64,000 nucleotides of DNA from positions 434,001-498,000 of the forward strand of contig NZ_JACDXV010000001.1 of the NCBI RefSeq assembly GCF_015158295.1. Direction: 5' to 3'. Positions 1 to 8,356 of this stretch are shown piece after piece (within the stretch, counting starts at the first letter, position 1; the number at the start of each line of letters is the position of its first letter). A program made the position numbers and the translations under genes. Source of the DNA: Devosia faecipullorum (GTDB lineage: Bacteria > Pseudomonadota > Alphaproteobacteria > Rhizobiales > Devosiaceae). The notes under the pieces are model-generated. The model saw nothing but the letters and a program-made list of their open reading frames with translations. It was not told where the DNA came from and ran no database searches.

Positions 1-283
1 GGATGGATTCGTCCACCTCGGTCAGCGCCGAAAAGTCAAACTTGTCCCCGAGCATCCGCACCAGCGCCAGCCGCTCGTCATGCACGAGCTGTTCCAGCGC
101 GTCGCCGGCATCGGACATGTGCAGCGGCGTCATCACCAGGGCCACGTCGTCGGCGCGGCCGGCCTCGATAAAGGCGCGCAACCGCTCCAGCCAGAGCGGG
201 CTTATCCGCCCCTCGGCGTCGCGGAAGGCATCATTGTCGATCCCGGTTTCATTTCCGGGCGCCATTTCGAATTCTTCGCTCAT
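1..283 (-). CDS. mgtE: Magnesium transporter MgtE, N-terminal part (runs off window)
   Basis: The first 94 residues are visible, from an ATG at 283 to the window edge. They match the cytosolic N domain of MgtE, which senses Mg2+ and gates the channel: an acidic leader, then a helical stretch containing ALVMTPLHMSDAGDAL and a following LVRMLGDKFDFSALTEVDES segment. In the family this is followed by CBS domains and five membrane helices, which would lie outside the window. The full protein would be an inner-membrane Mg2+ channel. The call rests only on the N domain, so another protein with an MgtE_N domain remains possible. Confidence 0.8.
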   Translation of the reverse strand, partial: MSEEFEMAPGNETGIDNDAFRDAEGRISPLWLERLRAFIEAGRADDVALVMTPLHMSDAGDALEQLVHDERLALVRMLGDKFDFSALTEVDESI

Positions 284-400
284 TGGGAGCCCTTTCGTGT
301 CCTGAGTGTTTCAGGGGCAGTAGAGCCATAGCCAATCGCCTGCCATTGCGCCAGTCTGGCCTTGTGGCTTTTTCGTCGAGACACAGGAGGTGTCACGAAA

Positions 401-757
401 ATGAGCATGAACGTTGAACTGAACGAAGGTTTCCTGCGCCTGCACCGGCTGGCCGTCGCCCGGGACCTGCCCGGCATTGCCCCCTCCACCCATGAAGGCG
501 CCCCTGCCCTCATGGTCGCCGGCGCCGTGTTCGTCCACCTGCTCGATGCGAAGACGTTGGTCCTGCGCTGCCCGGCAGATCAGAAAGTGCTGCTGATGGA
601 GATTTCGCCCGACATTTATTTCGAGACCGACCTTCACGTCGGCCAGGACGTCATGCTGATCCGCCTCGACCGGATCAGCGACGAAGAACTATCGCTGCGC
701 CTGCACGACGCCTGGGCCTTCAAGGCCCCCGAAAAGCTGAAGACCACCCGAAATTGA
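401..757 (+). CDS. MmcQ/YjbR family protein
   Basis: A 118-residue cytoplasmic protein with the MmcQ/YjbR fold (a double-wing DNA-binding-like fold of unclear function). The family pattern is visible: a glycine-rich turn before a strand (PALMVAGAVFVHL), TLVLRC, then a YFETD..VGQDVMLIRL core and a C-terminal helix ending in KAPEKL. The ATG at 401 is chosen because AGGAGG sits at 385-390; an in-frame upstream start at 362 has no such site. It is monocistronic and convergent with the tRNA-Leu gene. Confidence 0.85.
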   Translation: MSMNVELNEGFLRLHRLAVARDLPGIAPSTHEGAPALMVAGAVFVHLLDAKTLVLRCPADQKVLLMEISPDIYFETDLHVGQDVMLIRLDRISDEELSLRLHDAWAFKAPEKLKTTRN

Positions 758-789
758 TATTCAGCGCCCGGCGAGGCCGCCCAGACAAC

Positions 790-812
790 AAAAAAGCCGC
801 CTCGCGGCAGCT
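790..812 (-). terminator. Terminator of the tRNA-Leu gene
   Basis: On the minus strand GCCGC-GAG-GCGGC forms a GC-rich hairpin followed by six T. It lies about 25 bases after the tRNA-Leu CCA end. A second small hairpin (GTCAC-TTTG-GTGAC, 822-835) lies between them. Confidence 0.75.
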
Positions 813-835
813 TCCTGTTTCGTCACCAAAGTGAC

Positions 836-920
836 TGGTGCGGTCGAGAAGACTCGAACTTCCACGCCTCGCGGCACAGCGACCTCAACGCTGCGCGTCT
901 ACCAATTCCGCCACGACCGC
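836..920 (-). tRNA. tRNA-Leu (anticodon GAG)
   Basis: An 85-base class II tRNA with encoded CCA (836-838). The acceptor stem GCGGTCG/CGACCGC is perfect, the anticodon stem is CAGCG/CGCTG with loop TTGAGGT, and a long variable arm follows. The anticodon GAG reads CUU and CUC codons. Confidence 0.97.
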
Positions 921-967
921 ACGTTGTGGTAGAAGCTTCATCCGCCAGCGGCGGCGAAGCGAGTGGG

Positions 968-996
968 GATGTAGCAAAGCTCCGGGCCAACCTCAA
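968..996 (-). promoter_or_regulatory. Probable promoter of tRNA-Leu
   Basis: TTGAGG (991-996) and TACATC (968-973) are spaced by 17 bases on the minus strand and lie about 50 bases before the tRNA 5' end. Both boxes deviate from consensus, so this is an inference from spacing and position. Confidence 0.45.
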
Positions 997-1012
997 GCGC
1001 TTAAATACGTTT

Positions 1013-1501
1013 TCATTCAGCTTTGTGCATGCGGGTCGGCGTGGATGGCCGTAATCCCGCTTTCCAGGCGCTTTCGGGGACCATGGCCTCTATGAGCTCG
1101 AGGTCCGGGTGCCCGTCGTCCGAAAGATAGAACCAGAACAATTGCCCGGCATGCTCGAAACTGATCTCGCTATAGGTCTCGCGCTTGTAGCGCCGCGTGC
1201 TTGTTTGCCAATTGCCGATCTCCGCCAGCTTCATGCGCAGCAATTCCCCGCGATCCCGATAGTGCACCCTGCGCGCCAGCAGGATGTCACCGTCCAGCGC
1301 CAGCCAGCTTAATTGCCGCCGTCCCGTTATCCTTGTTGCGATCAAGATGATGGCGCAAAGAATGGCGAGGCCCACGGCGCCGACGGTCAGGCCGACCATC
1401 GGGTCGCCGTCATAAAAGCCGATGACGACGGCCATGATGACCATGCTGCCCAAAATGATTCTGGTGAGAGGTGCCGATCGCCGGTCGAGAAGAACTTTCA
1501 A
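1013..1501 (-). CDS. Hypothetical membrane protein, two helices plus soluble domain
   Basis: A 162-residue protein I do not recognise. Two hydrophobic segments (about residues 13-31 and 34-56) are followed by a basic TGRRQ turn and a soluble C-terminal part. That part begins with a strand-rich LALDGDILLARRVHYRDRGE stretch, somewhat like a small PH-type membrane-associated domain. It starts 20 bases after the FliN-like gene on the same strand, so the two are probably co-transcribed. A role cannot be assigned. Confidence 0.7.
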   Translation of the reverse strand: MKVLLDRRSAPLTRIILGSMVIMAVVIGFYDGDPMVGLTVGAVGLAILCAIILIATRITGRRQLSWLALDGDILLARRVHYRDRGELLRMKLAEIGNWQTSTRRYKRETYSEISFEHAGQLFWFYLSDDGHPDLELIEAMVPESAWKAGLRPSTPTRMHKAE

Positions 1502-1521
1502 ATTCTCCTCCGCCCGTCTCT

Positions 1522-1755
1522 TCAGCCGAGCTTGAATATCTTCTCGGTGACGAAGACCCGCAATTGGCCTTCTTCCACATTGACCTCGCCCTTGGCGATC
1601 AGCGTGTTATTGGCGTAAATCCTGAGCGGATCGTGCTCGCCGGCATCCAGTTCGATCACCGCGCCGCGGCCCATGCGCAGCAAATGGTGGATGGGCATGG
1701 TCGTCGCGCCCAGTTCCACCGTGATATCGACTTCAATATTGTCCAGTGTGCCCAT
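1522..1755 (-). CDS. Short stand-alone FliN/SpoA (SPOA-domain) protein
   Basis: This 77-residue protein consists of little more than the C-terminal SpoA domain of flagellar motor switch Fli[21 protein letters not shown], then [30 protein letters not shown], and VFVTEKI at the end. FliN is usually longer, with an N-terminal extension, and is encoded among flagellar genes; none are nearby. It is divergent from lipB, with 76 bases between the starts, and leads into the downstream membrane protein. It may be a genuine motor-switch part encoded away from the main locus or a repurposed SpoA domain. The ATG at 1755 gives the canonical N terminus. Confidence 0.85.
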   Translation of the reverse strand: MGTLDNIEVDITVELGATTMPIHHLLRMGRGAVIELDAGEHDPLRIYANNTLIAKGEVNVEEGQLRVFVTEKIFKLG

Positions 1756-1831
1756 AGATAAGGGTTTCGAGCAAAATGATCCGCGCCCCGCGAGCGGATT
1801 CGGTAAACGCGAAAGTCGGCCATATCTGGTT

Positions 1832-2569
1832 ATGGAAGTGTTAACAGCCAATAACGGAACGTGCCAAAGCGGCGCAAAACTGCGTCGCCCCGACCAGCAG
1901 CCGGTGGAATGGCGTATCTTCGAGACACCCCTCGAATACGAACAGGCGCTCGCCATGATGGACGAGCGCGTTGCCGCCATTGCCAATGGCGAAGCGCGCG
2001 AGGCGGTCTGGCTGCTCGAGCATCCCGCCCTTTACACCGCCGGCACCTCGGCCCGCCCCGAAGACCTGCTCGATCCGCGCTTTCCCGTCTTTGCCGCCGG
2101 GCGCGGCGGACAATATACCTATCATGGCCCCGGCCAGCGCGTGGCCTATGTCATGCTCGACCTGACCAGGCGCGGCCGCGACATCCGCTGCCTGGTGCAG
2201 GGATTGGAACAATGGGTCATCGACACTCTGGCCGCCCACAATATTTCGGCTGGACGGCGCGATGGCCGTGTCGGCGTCTGGGTGTCTCGCCCCGAAAAGG
2301 GCCCGGGCAGCGAGGACAAGATCGCCGCCATCGGCGTGCGGGTGCGCAAATGGATCACCTTCCACGGCATCTCGCTCAATATCGCGCCCAACCTCTCCCA
2401 TTACGATGGCATCGTGCCCTGCGGCATCATTGATCAGGGCGTCACCTCGTTCGAGGATCTGGGCCTGCTCCTGTCCATGCCCGAGGTCGATTCGGTGCTG
2501 CGCCGCCGCTTTGAGGCCATTTTCGGCCCAACCGCTTCCTTCCGCCCGGGCCTTGCCATCCCGGATTGA
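1832..2569 (+). CDS. lipB: Octanoyltransferase LipB
   Basis: A 245-residue enzyme that moves octanoate from octanoyl-ACP to a lysine of lipoyl domains, the first step of lipoate synthesis. Signature segments are present: [24 protein letters not shown], the catalytic lysine in KIAAIGVRV, and the catalytic cysteine in GIVPCGI. The ATG at 1832 fits the family length; longer in-frame starts run into the divergent FliN-like gene. No strong Shine-Dalgarno sequence is visible before it, so the exact start is uncertain. lipA is not in the window. Confidence 0.95.
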   Translation: MEVLTANNGTCQSGAKLRRPDQQPVEWRIFETPLEYEQALAMMDERVAAIANGEAREAVWLLEHPALYTAGTSARPEDLLDPRFPVFAAGRGGQYTYHGPGQRVAYVMLDLTRRGRDIRCLVQGLEQWVIDTLAAHNISAGRRDGRVGVWVSRPEKGPGSEDKIAAIGVRVRKWITFHGISLNIAPNLSHYDGIVPCGIIDQGVTSFEDLGLLLSMPEVDSVLRRRFEAIFGPTASFRPGLAIPD

Positions 2570-2608
2570 GCCGACCAATTTATAGACAGAACCGGAATCG
2601 AGGACACG

Positions 2609-3154
2609 ATGACCCTGGACGATCTAAAACGCCTCCTGACGCGCCAGACGCTGTTCCGGCTCGATGCCATTCTGTCTCCGCGTCTGGTGCCGATTTTTTA
2701 TGCGCTGGGCCTGGCCGCCATCCTGCTCTGGGCCATCAGCCATTTCTTCTTCCGCTTCGGCACCGGCTTTGGCGACGGGCTTTGGGGCCTGCTGGAAATC
2801 GCGGTATTCGGCCTGCTGGCCTTTGTCGGCCTGCGCATCGGCTGCGAGGCCCTGCTGGTCTGGTTCAAGAAGCACGAGGAGAGCGGCGATTCGCTGCAAC
2901 GCTCGCGCTATTCGGCGTCCCTGCTCGATGAGGTGCGCGACGCCATTCGCGATCTGGCCGAGGAAGGCCAGGACAGCGATTATGCCGAGGCCGACGAATA
3001 TATCACCCCGGCCACCGAGCCCCTGCCCTCGATGACGCCGGCGCCGACCCCGCCTCCCGCCGCTGAACCGATGCGCGCACCGGCCACCAAGCCGGGCGAG
3101 ACCCACAAGCCGCGCCGCACCGCCAGGCGGACGCCGCCCAAAACCACCAATTGA
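2609..3154 (+). CDS. DUF4282-like membrane protein
   Basis: A 181-residue protein with a short N-terminal helix, two membrane segments (about residues 30-50 and 58-80) and a long soluble tail rich in Pro and Ala with a basic end (KPRRTARR). The hydrophobic core resembles DUF4282 proteins, whose function is unknown. GAGGA precedes the ATG by five bases. It lies 39 bases after lipB on the same strand and ends at a clear terminator. Its link to lipoate metabolism is only positional. Confidence 0.75.
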   Translation: MTLDDLKRLLTRQTLFRLDAILSPRLVPIFYALGLAAILLWAISHFFFRFGTGFGDGLWGLLEIAVFGLLAFVGLRIGCEALLVWFKKHEESGDSLQRSRYSASLLDEVRDAIRDLAEEGQDSDYAEADEYITPATEPLPSMTPAPTPPPAAEPMRAPATKPGETHKPRRTARRTPPKTTN

Positions 3155-3160
3155 ATAAAA

Positions 3161-3187
3161 AAGGCCACCGGATCGGTGGCCTTTTTC
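3161..3187 (+). terminator. Rho-independent terminator after the DUF4282 gene
   Basis: AAGGCCACC-GGATC-GGTGGCCTT followed by T residues, preceded by an A run. It could act in both directions, although the convergent doxX-like gene ends 35 bases away. Confidence 0.9.
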
Positions 3188-3221
3188 ACGCATTGCACAG
3201 CGTATATGTCCCGCGCCGCTC

Positions 3222-3599
3222 TTATTTCTTGTTGATGCTCCAGGCGCCCGGTCCGGCAAAGACCAGGTAGAGGAAGACGAAACAGAACAGGATCGCCGCG
3301 TCGCCGGCATTATTGGTCGGATAGAGATCGCCCGGCGCATGCGCCATCCAATAGGCCACCGCCATGGTGCCGGAGGCGAGGAATGCCGCCGGGCGGGTGA
3401 AGAAGCCGATGGCGATCAGCACGCTGGTGACGATTTCGATGACCCCCGCGAACCAGAAAATGCTGCCCACCGGCGGCATGAACTCGGCGGCGGGGAAGCC
3501 GAAGAGCTTCTGCGTGCCGTGCAGGAAAAACAGCAGCGCGGCAACGATGCGCAAGACAGCAAGGGCCTGCGGCGCATAGGGGGAGAGGCGGTCGGTCAT
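3222..3599 (-). CDS. DoxX family membrane protein
   Basis: A 125-residue inner-membrane protein with four hydrophobic segments and the DoxX start pattern: LAVLRIVAALLFFLHGTQKLFGFP, then FAGVIEIVTSVLIAIGFFTR and an acidic LYPTNNAGDAAILF turn. DoxX proteins are linked to quinone or redox functions, but the exact role of this subgroup is unclear. The ATG at 3599 is chosen because AGGAAG lies just before it. It appears monocistronic. Confidence 0.9.
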   Translation of the reverse strand: MTDRLSPYAPQALAVLRIVAALLFFLHGTQKLFGFPAAEFMPPVGSIFWFAGVIEIVTSVLIAIGFFTRPAAFLASGTMAVAYWMAHAPGDLYPTNNAGDAAILFCFVFLYLVFAGPGAWSINKK

Positions 3600-3839
3600 G
3601 ATCTTCCTTTCAGGCAACGCCAGGGCGGCGTCGAGAGAAAACCACGCCTAGCCAAATCGGTTCCTCCCCGGAACCAGCGCATTTCCGCACGCACTGTTCG
3701 CCGTTCGGCACCGGTCAAATCGGCGTGTTCACCGTTTCCGGAAGGGCTGCTCCGCCCCTGGTGACGGGCAGTCACATTGCCTAGAAGCCAGACTTTCGCT
3801 ATGACGCGCCATCCAATCCAGAACTGGAATGCCCCGCGC

Positions 3840-5159
3840 ATGACTCAGGCGCCCAAAATCGGTCTCGTCAGCCTCGGCTGCCCCAAGGCTCTCGTGGACA
3901 GCGAGCGCATCATGACCACCCTGCGCGCGCAGGGTTATTCGTTCAGCCGCGACTATGCCGGGGCCGATATCGTTTTGGTCAATACCTGCGGTTTTCTCGA
4001 CAGCGCCAAGCAGGAAAGCCTTGAAGCCATTGGCGAAGCGCTCAACGAAAACGGTAAGGTGATCGTTACCGGATGCCTCGGCGTCGAGGAAAACCTGATC
4101 CGCGAGACCCATCCTTCGGTTCTGGCGATTACCGGCCCGCATCAATATGAAAGCGTGGTCTCGGCGGTGCATGATCATTTGCCGCCTGTGCCGAACCGCT
4201 TCGTGGACCTGGTGCCCGAAAGCGGGCTCAAGCTCACCCCGCGCCATTACGCCTATCTCAAGATTTCCGAAGGCTGCAACAATCGCTGCACCTTCTGCAT
4301 CATCCCGCAAATTCGCGGCGATCTCGCCTCCCGCCCCGCCGCCGGCATCCTCTCGGAAGCCGAGGGCCTGATCCGCTCCGGCGTCAAGGAATTGCTGGTC
4401 ATTTCCCAGGACACCAGCGCCTATGGGCTGGACCTCAAATATGCGACGTCCAAATATCGCGGGCGCGAGGTCAAGGCCAAATTCTATGATCTGGCCAAGG
4501 AACTGGGCGAGCTGGGTGCCTGGGTGCGTCTGCACTATGTCTATCCCTATCCCCATGTCGATCCGGTGATGGAATTGATGGCCGAAGGCCTGGTCCTGCC
4601 CTATCTCGACATCCCCTTTCAGCATGCTTCCCCGAACGTGCTCAAGGCCATGCGCCGCCCCGCGCATCAGGAAAAGACCCTCAACCGCATTCTCGACTGG
4701 AAGCGCCAGGTGCCCGACCTCACGGTGCGCTCCAATTTCATCGTCGGCTTCCCCGGTGAGACCGAGGAAGATTTCGAAATGCTGCTCGATTTCATCGAGG
4801 AAGCCGAGATCGACCGCGCCGGCTGCTTCAAATACGAGCCCGTCACCGGCGCCACCGCCAATGAACTTGATGGCGTGGTTCCCGACGAGGTCAAGGAAGA
4901 GCGCTTCGCCCAATTGATGGAAGTGGCGCAGAACGTCTCCTTCCACCAGCTTCAGAAGAAGGTCGGTCGCACCATCGATGTCATCGTCGACGATGTGCGC
5001 CCCGAAGAAAACCGCGCCATTGCCCGTTCCAAATGGGATGCGCCGGAAATCGACGGTCAGGTGATCATCGAGCGGGCGGACAATATCAAGATCGGCGACA
5101 TCGTTTCGGTCAAGGTCACCGATAACGACGAATACGATCTCTTCGCCGAACCCGCCTGA
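3840..5159 (+). CDS. rimO: Ribosomal protein S12 methylthiotransferase RimO
   Basis: A 439-residue radical SAM enzyme that methylthiolates the conserved aspartate of ribosomal protein S12 (here Asp89, next to the unusual Arg88 encoded in this window). The N-terminal UPF0004 domain has iron-sulfur cysteines at about 14, 50 and 79. The SAM cluster motif is C146-N-N-R-C150-T-F-C153, and a TRAM domain occupies roughly the last 65 residues. [13 protein letters not shown] is typical of RimO rather than MiaB. Two earlier in-frame ATG codons (3777, 3801) exist; 3840 best fits the family length. Confidence 0.96.
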   Translation: MTQAPKIGLVSLGCPKALVDSERIMTTLRAQGYSFSRDYAGADIVLVNTCGFLDSAKQESLEAIGEALNENGKVIVTGCLGVEENLIRETHPSVLAITGPHQYESVVSAVHDHLPPVPNRFVDLVPESGLKLTPRHYAYLKISEGCNNRCTFCIIPQIRGDLASRPAAGILSEAEGLIRSGVKELLVISQDTSAYGLDLKYATSKYRGREVKAKFYDLAKELGELGAWVRLHYVYPYPHVDPVMELMAEGLVLPYLDIPFQHASPNVLKAMRRPAHQEKTLNRILDWKRQVPDLTVRSNFIVGFPGETEEDFEMLLDFIEEAEIDRAGCFKYEPVTGATANELDGVVPDEVKEERFAQLMEVAQNVSFHQLQKKVGRTIDVIVDDVRPEENRAIARSKWDAPEIDGQVIIERADNIKIGDIVSVKVTDNDEYDLFAEPA

Positions 5160-5172
5160 CCCCTATGGCACG

Positions 5173-5192
5173 CGGGCCGCTCAGGCGGCCCG
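5173..5192. terminator. Hairpin between convergent rimO and GGDEF genes
   Basis: CGGGCCGC-TCAG-GCGGCCCG is a perfect 8-bp stem with a four-base loop, placed 13 bases after the rimO stop and overlapping the last codons of the opposite gene. There is no long T run, so termination efficiency is unknown. Confidence 0.5.
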
Positions 5193-6002
5193 TTCGGCGT
5201 CGCGGCGCGCATGCTTGTGCCCATAAAGCCGCATATCGGTGCGCTCCATCGCCTCGCGAAACGTCGTGCCAGCGCGGCAGGAGGCAATTCCGAGGCTTAC
5301 CGAGAGCGACTGGCCCACGATATTGCTCCTGCGGGCGAATTCTACGCTCGCTATCTGATTGATTTCGGCCAGCCAGGTCGCGTCCGGGCCACCGCTGCGA
5401 TTGGGCAGGAAGGCGCAGAACTCATCGCCGCCGATGCGGCCGATCAGGCTGTCGTCGCCCAGCACATTCTCCAGCGCCTGGGCGATGGCGACAATCGCGT
5501 CATCGCCCGCCAGATGTCCGTGCTGGTCATTGATCCTTTTGAGATGATCCGCGTCCGCCAGAACAAACAGCCCGCTCACCCCATGGGACATGGCCAGGTC
5601 GAACTGTTCGACGAAGCTGCGGCGATTGAGCAATCCGGTCAGCGGATCGGTTGCAGCATGACGCGCCAGCTCACTGCTGCGCCGCATCAGGGCGCGATAG
5701 GATTTCAGCACCTGGTCGAGCTTGGAAAAACCCACCAATGCTATAGGGATGGCAATGGCGAAGGGCAGGACCAGCCGCATGATCACCGTCACCAGATCGG
5801 CCTCCGCCCCGATGATCATCCGTAACCCCGTCGACAGCGAAATGGAGATGGCTGCCGCCACCAGCGACACCAGCGCCGTGTTGCGCAGCACGAATCTGGA
5901 GGGCCACTTCACTTGCTTTTCTTTCGCTTCGCCGGAAACCGGTTCCTGCTTCGCAGGCATCCGTAAACAAACCTTAACGGACGATTCCGCAATTGCGTCC
6001 AT
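5181..6002 (-). CDS. Membrane-anchored GGDEF diguanylate cyclase
   Basis: A 273-residue protein predicted to make cyclic di-GMP. Two membrane segments (about 39-60 and 70-92) are followed by a short linker and a GGDEF domain starting at DPLTGLLNRRSF. The active-site loop is GRIGGDEF (GGDEF at 191-195). The inhibitory RxxD site normally five residues upstream reads GDDS here, so product feedback through that site is probably absent. No periplasmic sensor domain of any size is present. A second ATG at residue 15 could be the true start. Confidence 0.9.
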   Translation of the reverse strand: MDAIAESSVKVCLRMPAKQEPVSGEAKEKQVKWPSRFVLRNTALVSLVAAAISISLSTGLRMIIGAEADLVTVIMRLVLPFAIAIPIALVGFSKLDQVLKSYRALMRRSSELARHAATDPLTGLLNRRSFVEQFDLAMSHGVSGLFVLADADHLKRINDQHGHLAGDDAIVAIAQALENVLGDDSLIGRIGGDEFCAFLPNRSGGPDATWLAEINQIASVEFARRSNIVGQSLSVSLGIASCRAGTTFREAMERTDMRLYGHKHARRDAERAA

Positions 6003-6123
6003 GTCCCCGGACTTCCGCCAGATGCGGCATTTCTCGGCGGTCTGCGCGTAGCGACCTTGCTATTTCCGTTCACTATGCCACGCTCGCAATGTCGAAAGAC
6101 TCAGTTGCGAGAGGAGAAGCATA

Positions 6124-6375
6124 ATGGGTTTTGACGGAGTAGGTTGGATTGCGGCCATCCTGATCGGCGGCGTGGCGGGCTGGCTCGCCAGCATGTTCAT
6201 GAGTGCCGGCGGCGGTGTACTGAAAAATGTCATCCTGGGCATAGTCGGCGCCATCCTCGCCAGCCTGGTGTTCGGGCTGCTGGGAATCTCCTTCGGCGGC
6301 TGGATCGGCTATCTGATCGCTGGCTTCATCGGCGCATGCATCATCATCATCATCGGTCGCGCCGTATCGAAATAA
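6124..6375 (+). CDS. GlsB/YeaQ/YmgE family stress-response membrane protein
   Basis: An 83-residue, almost fully hydrophobic glycine-rich protein with three membrane helices. The family pattern WIAAILIGGVAGWLAS, then LKNVILGIVGAILAS and GGWIGYLIAGFIGA, is clear. These proteins were named transglycosylase-associated but their biochemical role is unknown; they are often induced by stress. AGGAGA precedes the ATG. No partner gene is adjacent. Confidence 0.92.
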   Translation: MGFDGVGWIAAILIGGVAGWLASMFMSAGGGVLKNVILGIVGAILASLVFGLLGISFGGWIGYLIAGFIGACIIIIIGRAVSK

Positions 6376-6385
6376 ATCTTGAAGA

Positions 6386-6413
6386 CGGGCCGGTCACCCC
6401 GGCGGCCGGCCCG
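6386..6413 (+). terminator. GC-rich hairpin after the GlsB-like gene
   Basis: CGGGCCGG and CCGGCCCG form an 8-bp stem around a 12-base loop, 10 bases after the stop codon. No T run follows, so it may be an mRNA-stabilising 3' end rather than an intrinsic terminator. Confidence 0.35.
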
Positions 6414-6561
6414 CCTTGCGAACTGACCTCGCAGTTATTCGGCGCCCCAGCGTCAACGACAAGTCTCCCCCACTTGCGCGGTTTCAATAGAGGCAGGAGA
6501 GCCTGACTCTCCTCTTGAGCAGCCCCCCGCTCCGCCCTAAACCGGACCTGTTGGAGCCGCC

Positions 6562-7407
6562 ATGCACAAGATTCACACCATCGTCCTGCGTCACCGCCCG
6601 CCGCTCGTGCTTGGCCGGCAGGCGCTCATTATGGGCATTCTCAATGTCACGCCCGACAGTTTCTCGGACGGTGGCGCCCATAACCGTGTCGATGCGGCGC
6701 TCACCCATGCCCGCCACATGCTGGCCGCAGGCGCCGACATTATCGACATCGGCGGCGAAAGCACCCGCCCAGGCGCCGAACCGGTCGGCGTGCAGCAGGA
6801 ACTCGACCGCGTCATGCCGGTCATCGACGCCATCCGCGCCGACGGCATTGCCGCCCCCATATCCATCGACACCATGAAGCCGCTGGTGGCCGATCAGGCC
6901 CTTCAGGCAGGGGCCGACATCGTCAACGACGTCAACGGCCTTCAGGACGCGCCGGAAATGGCGGAGATCGTCGCACTTCACGGCGCCCCGATCATTGCCA
7001 TGCACTGGGACCGCGACTGGACCGCCGAAACCGATCCCATCCCCGCCATGATCACCTATTTCGACCGCACCCGCTCCATAGCGGCGGGGGCTGGCATCGA
7101 TCCGGCCCGGATCGTTCTCGATCCCGGCTTCGGCTTCACCAAGACCTTGAATCAGAATTACAGCATTCTGCGCCAACTCCCGGATTTGACTCGCAATTTC
7201 TCCGACCAACCCCTCCTGATCGGCACCTCGCGAAAATCCATGATCGGCCGCCTGCTCGACCGGGACGCGGCGGACCGCCTCCCCGGCACCGTCGCCACCA
7301 ATGTTCAGGCCTATGAGCGCGGCGGCCATATTTTTCGGGTGCATGACGTAAGAGAAAACCGCGACGCCCTTCGCGTTGCCCAGGCAACATTGTATGGTGC
7401 CGAATAG
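6562..7407 (+). CDS. folP: Dihydropteroate synthase
   Basis: A 281-residue TIM-barrel enzyme that condenses p-aminobenzoate with dihydropterin pyrophosphate; it is the sulfonamide target. Motifs are intact: MGILNVTPDSFSDGG (from residue 24), IDIGGESTRPGAEPV, ISIDT, VNDVNGL, LDPGFGFTKT, LIGTSRKSMIG and the C-terminal HDV. The sulfonamide loops look like the susceptible type. It is first in the folP-folB-folK operon; folB follows after 96 bases. Confidence 0.97.
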   Translation: MHKIHTIVLRHRPPLVLGRQALIMGILNVTPDSFSDGGAHNRVDAALTHARHMLAAGADIIDIGGESTRPGAEPVGVQQELDRVMPVIDAIRADGIAAPISIDTMKPLVADQALQAGADIVNDVNGLQDAPEMAEIVALHGAPIIAMHWDRDWTAETDPIPAMITYFDRTRSIAAGAGIDPARIVLDPGFGFTKTLNQNYSILRQLPDLTRNFSDQPLLIGTSRKSMIGRLLDRDAADRLPGTVATNVQAYERGGHIFRVHDVRENRDALRVAQATLYGAE

Positions 7408-7503
7408 TCGAGCCCAACCGCTCCTGCGCCTCCTCCCGCATGATGGGAAGGAATGAGGCTGGGGCGCAGGCAGTTCCGCGTATTTCGACTTGCGAGAGAC
7501 AGA

Positions 7504-7887
7504 ATGACCGCATCCTTCACCGGTGATCGCATCATCCTCAACGATCTGGGTTTCTATGGCTATCACGGCCTCTTCAACGAAGAAGCAAGGCTAGGTCAGC
7601 GCTTCCTCATCGATCTGCAATGCGGCGTCGACCTGTCCGGACCCGGCCACACCGACACAATAGGGGCTACCGTCTCCTATGCCGACATCTATGACGTGGT
7701 GAAGTCTGCCTTCGAAACCCGCCGCATGCATCTGATCGAGGCCGTTGGCCAGAATATCGTCGACGCCCTGTTCACGGCCTTTTCCGACATCGATTGGGTC
7801 ATCGTGCGCGTCCGCAAGCCCGAAGCGCCCATCGCCATGGTGCGCGGCGAAGCCGCCATCGAACTCCATCGCGTCCGGCCTGCATGA
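7504..7887 (+). CDS. folB: Dihydroneopterin aldolase
   Basis: A 127-residue enzyme that converts dihydroneopterin to 6-hydroxymethyl-dihydropterin in folate synthesis. Family features: the strand DRIILNDLGFYGYHGLFNEE with the conserved YGYHG and Glu, GQRFLIDL, then VSYADIYDVV and LIEAVGQNI. The ATG at 7504 is preferred because it aligns with the family start. The end overlaps folK by four bases (ATGA), so translation of the two is probably coupled. Confidence 0.95.
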   Translation: MTASFTGDRIILNDLGFYGYHGLFNEEARLGQRFLIDLQCGVDLSGPGHTDTIGATVSYADIYDVVKSAFETRRMHLIEAVGQNIVDALFTAFSDIDWVIVRVRKPEAPIAMVRGEAAIELHRVRPA

Positions 7888-8318
7888 TGGCGACGGCATG
7901 GCTCAGCCTGGGCGCAAATATCGGCGACCCGCAGGCACAACTGGAAGAGGCAGTGCGCCTGCTCGACGCGCATGAGCGCATCGCGGTCACCGCCCGCTCG
8001 TCCATCATCATCACCAAGGCATGGGGCAAGACCGATCAGCCCGATTTCGCCAATATGGCGCTGGCGGTCGAAACCGGCCTCTCGCCCATCGACCTGCTCC
8101 ATGCCTGTCTCGACATCGAGCGCGACATGGGCCGGGTCCGTCATGAGGTCTGGGGGCCGCGTCTCATCGACATCGACCTCATCGCCTATGAGCGTGTCGA
8201 AATGGACAGCGCTAAGCTGACTCTGCCGCATCGCTTCGCTCATGAACGCGATTTCGTGCTGCTTCCCTTGCGCGAAATCGCGCCGGAAACCGCCGACTGG
8301 ATCAGCAACCGCGCCTGA
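7884..8318 (+). CDS. folK: 2-amino-4-hydroxy-6-hydroxymethyldihydropteridine pyrophosphokinase
   Basis: A 144-residue kinase that pyrophosphorylates the product of FolB for use by FolP. It starts AWLSLGANIGDP and contains the signature WGPRLIDIDLIAY and LPHRFAHERDFVLLPL. Two consecutive ATG codons at 7884 and 7887 are possible starts; the first overlaps the folB stop. It completes a compact three-step folate operon. Confidence 0.96.
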   Translation: MMATAWLSLGANIGDPQAQLEEAVRLLDAHERIAVTARSSIIITKAWGKTDQPDFANMALAVETGLSPIDLLHACLDIERDMGRVRHEVWGPRLIDIDLIAYERVEMDSAKLTLPHRFAHERDFVLLPLREIAPETADWISNRA

Positions 8319-8356
8319 CCCTTCGAAATGTTAGCAATGTGCTGACGAAGACGGCT

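Noticed and set aside
3600-3839. Additional gene between the DoxX gene and rimO
   Set aside because: The only frames are short extensions of rimO or antisense to it. I see no gene and no clear promoter in this gap.
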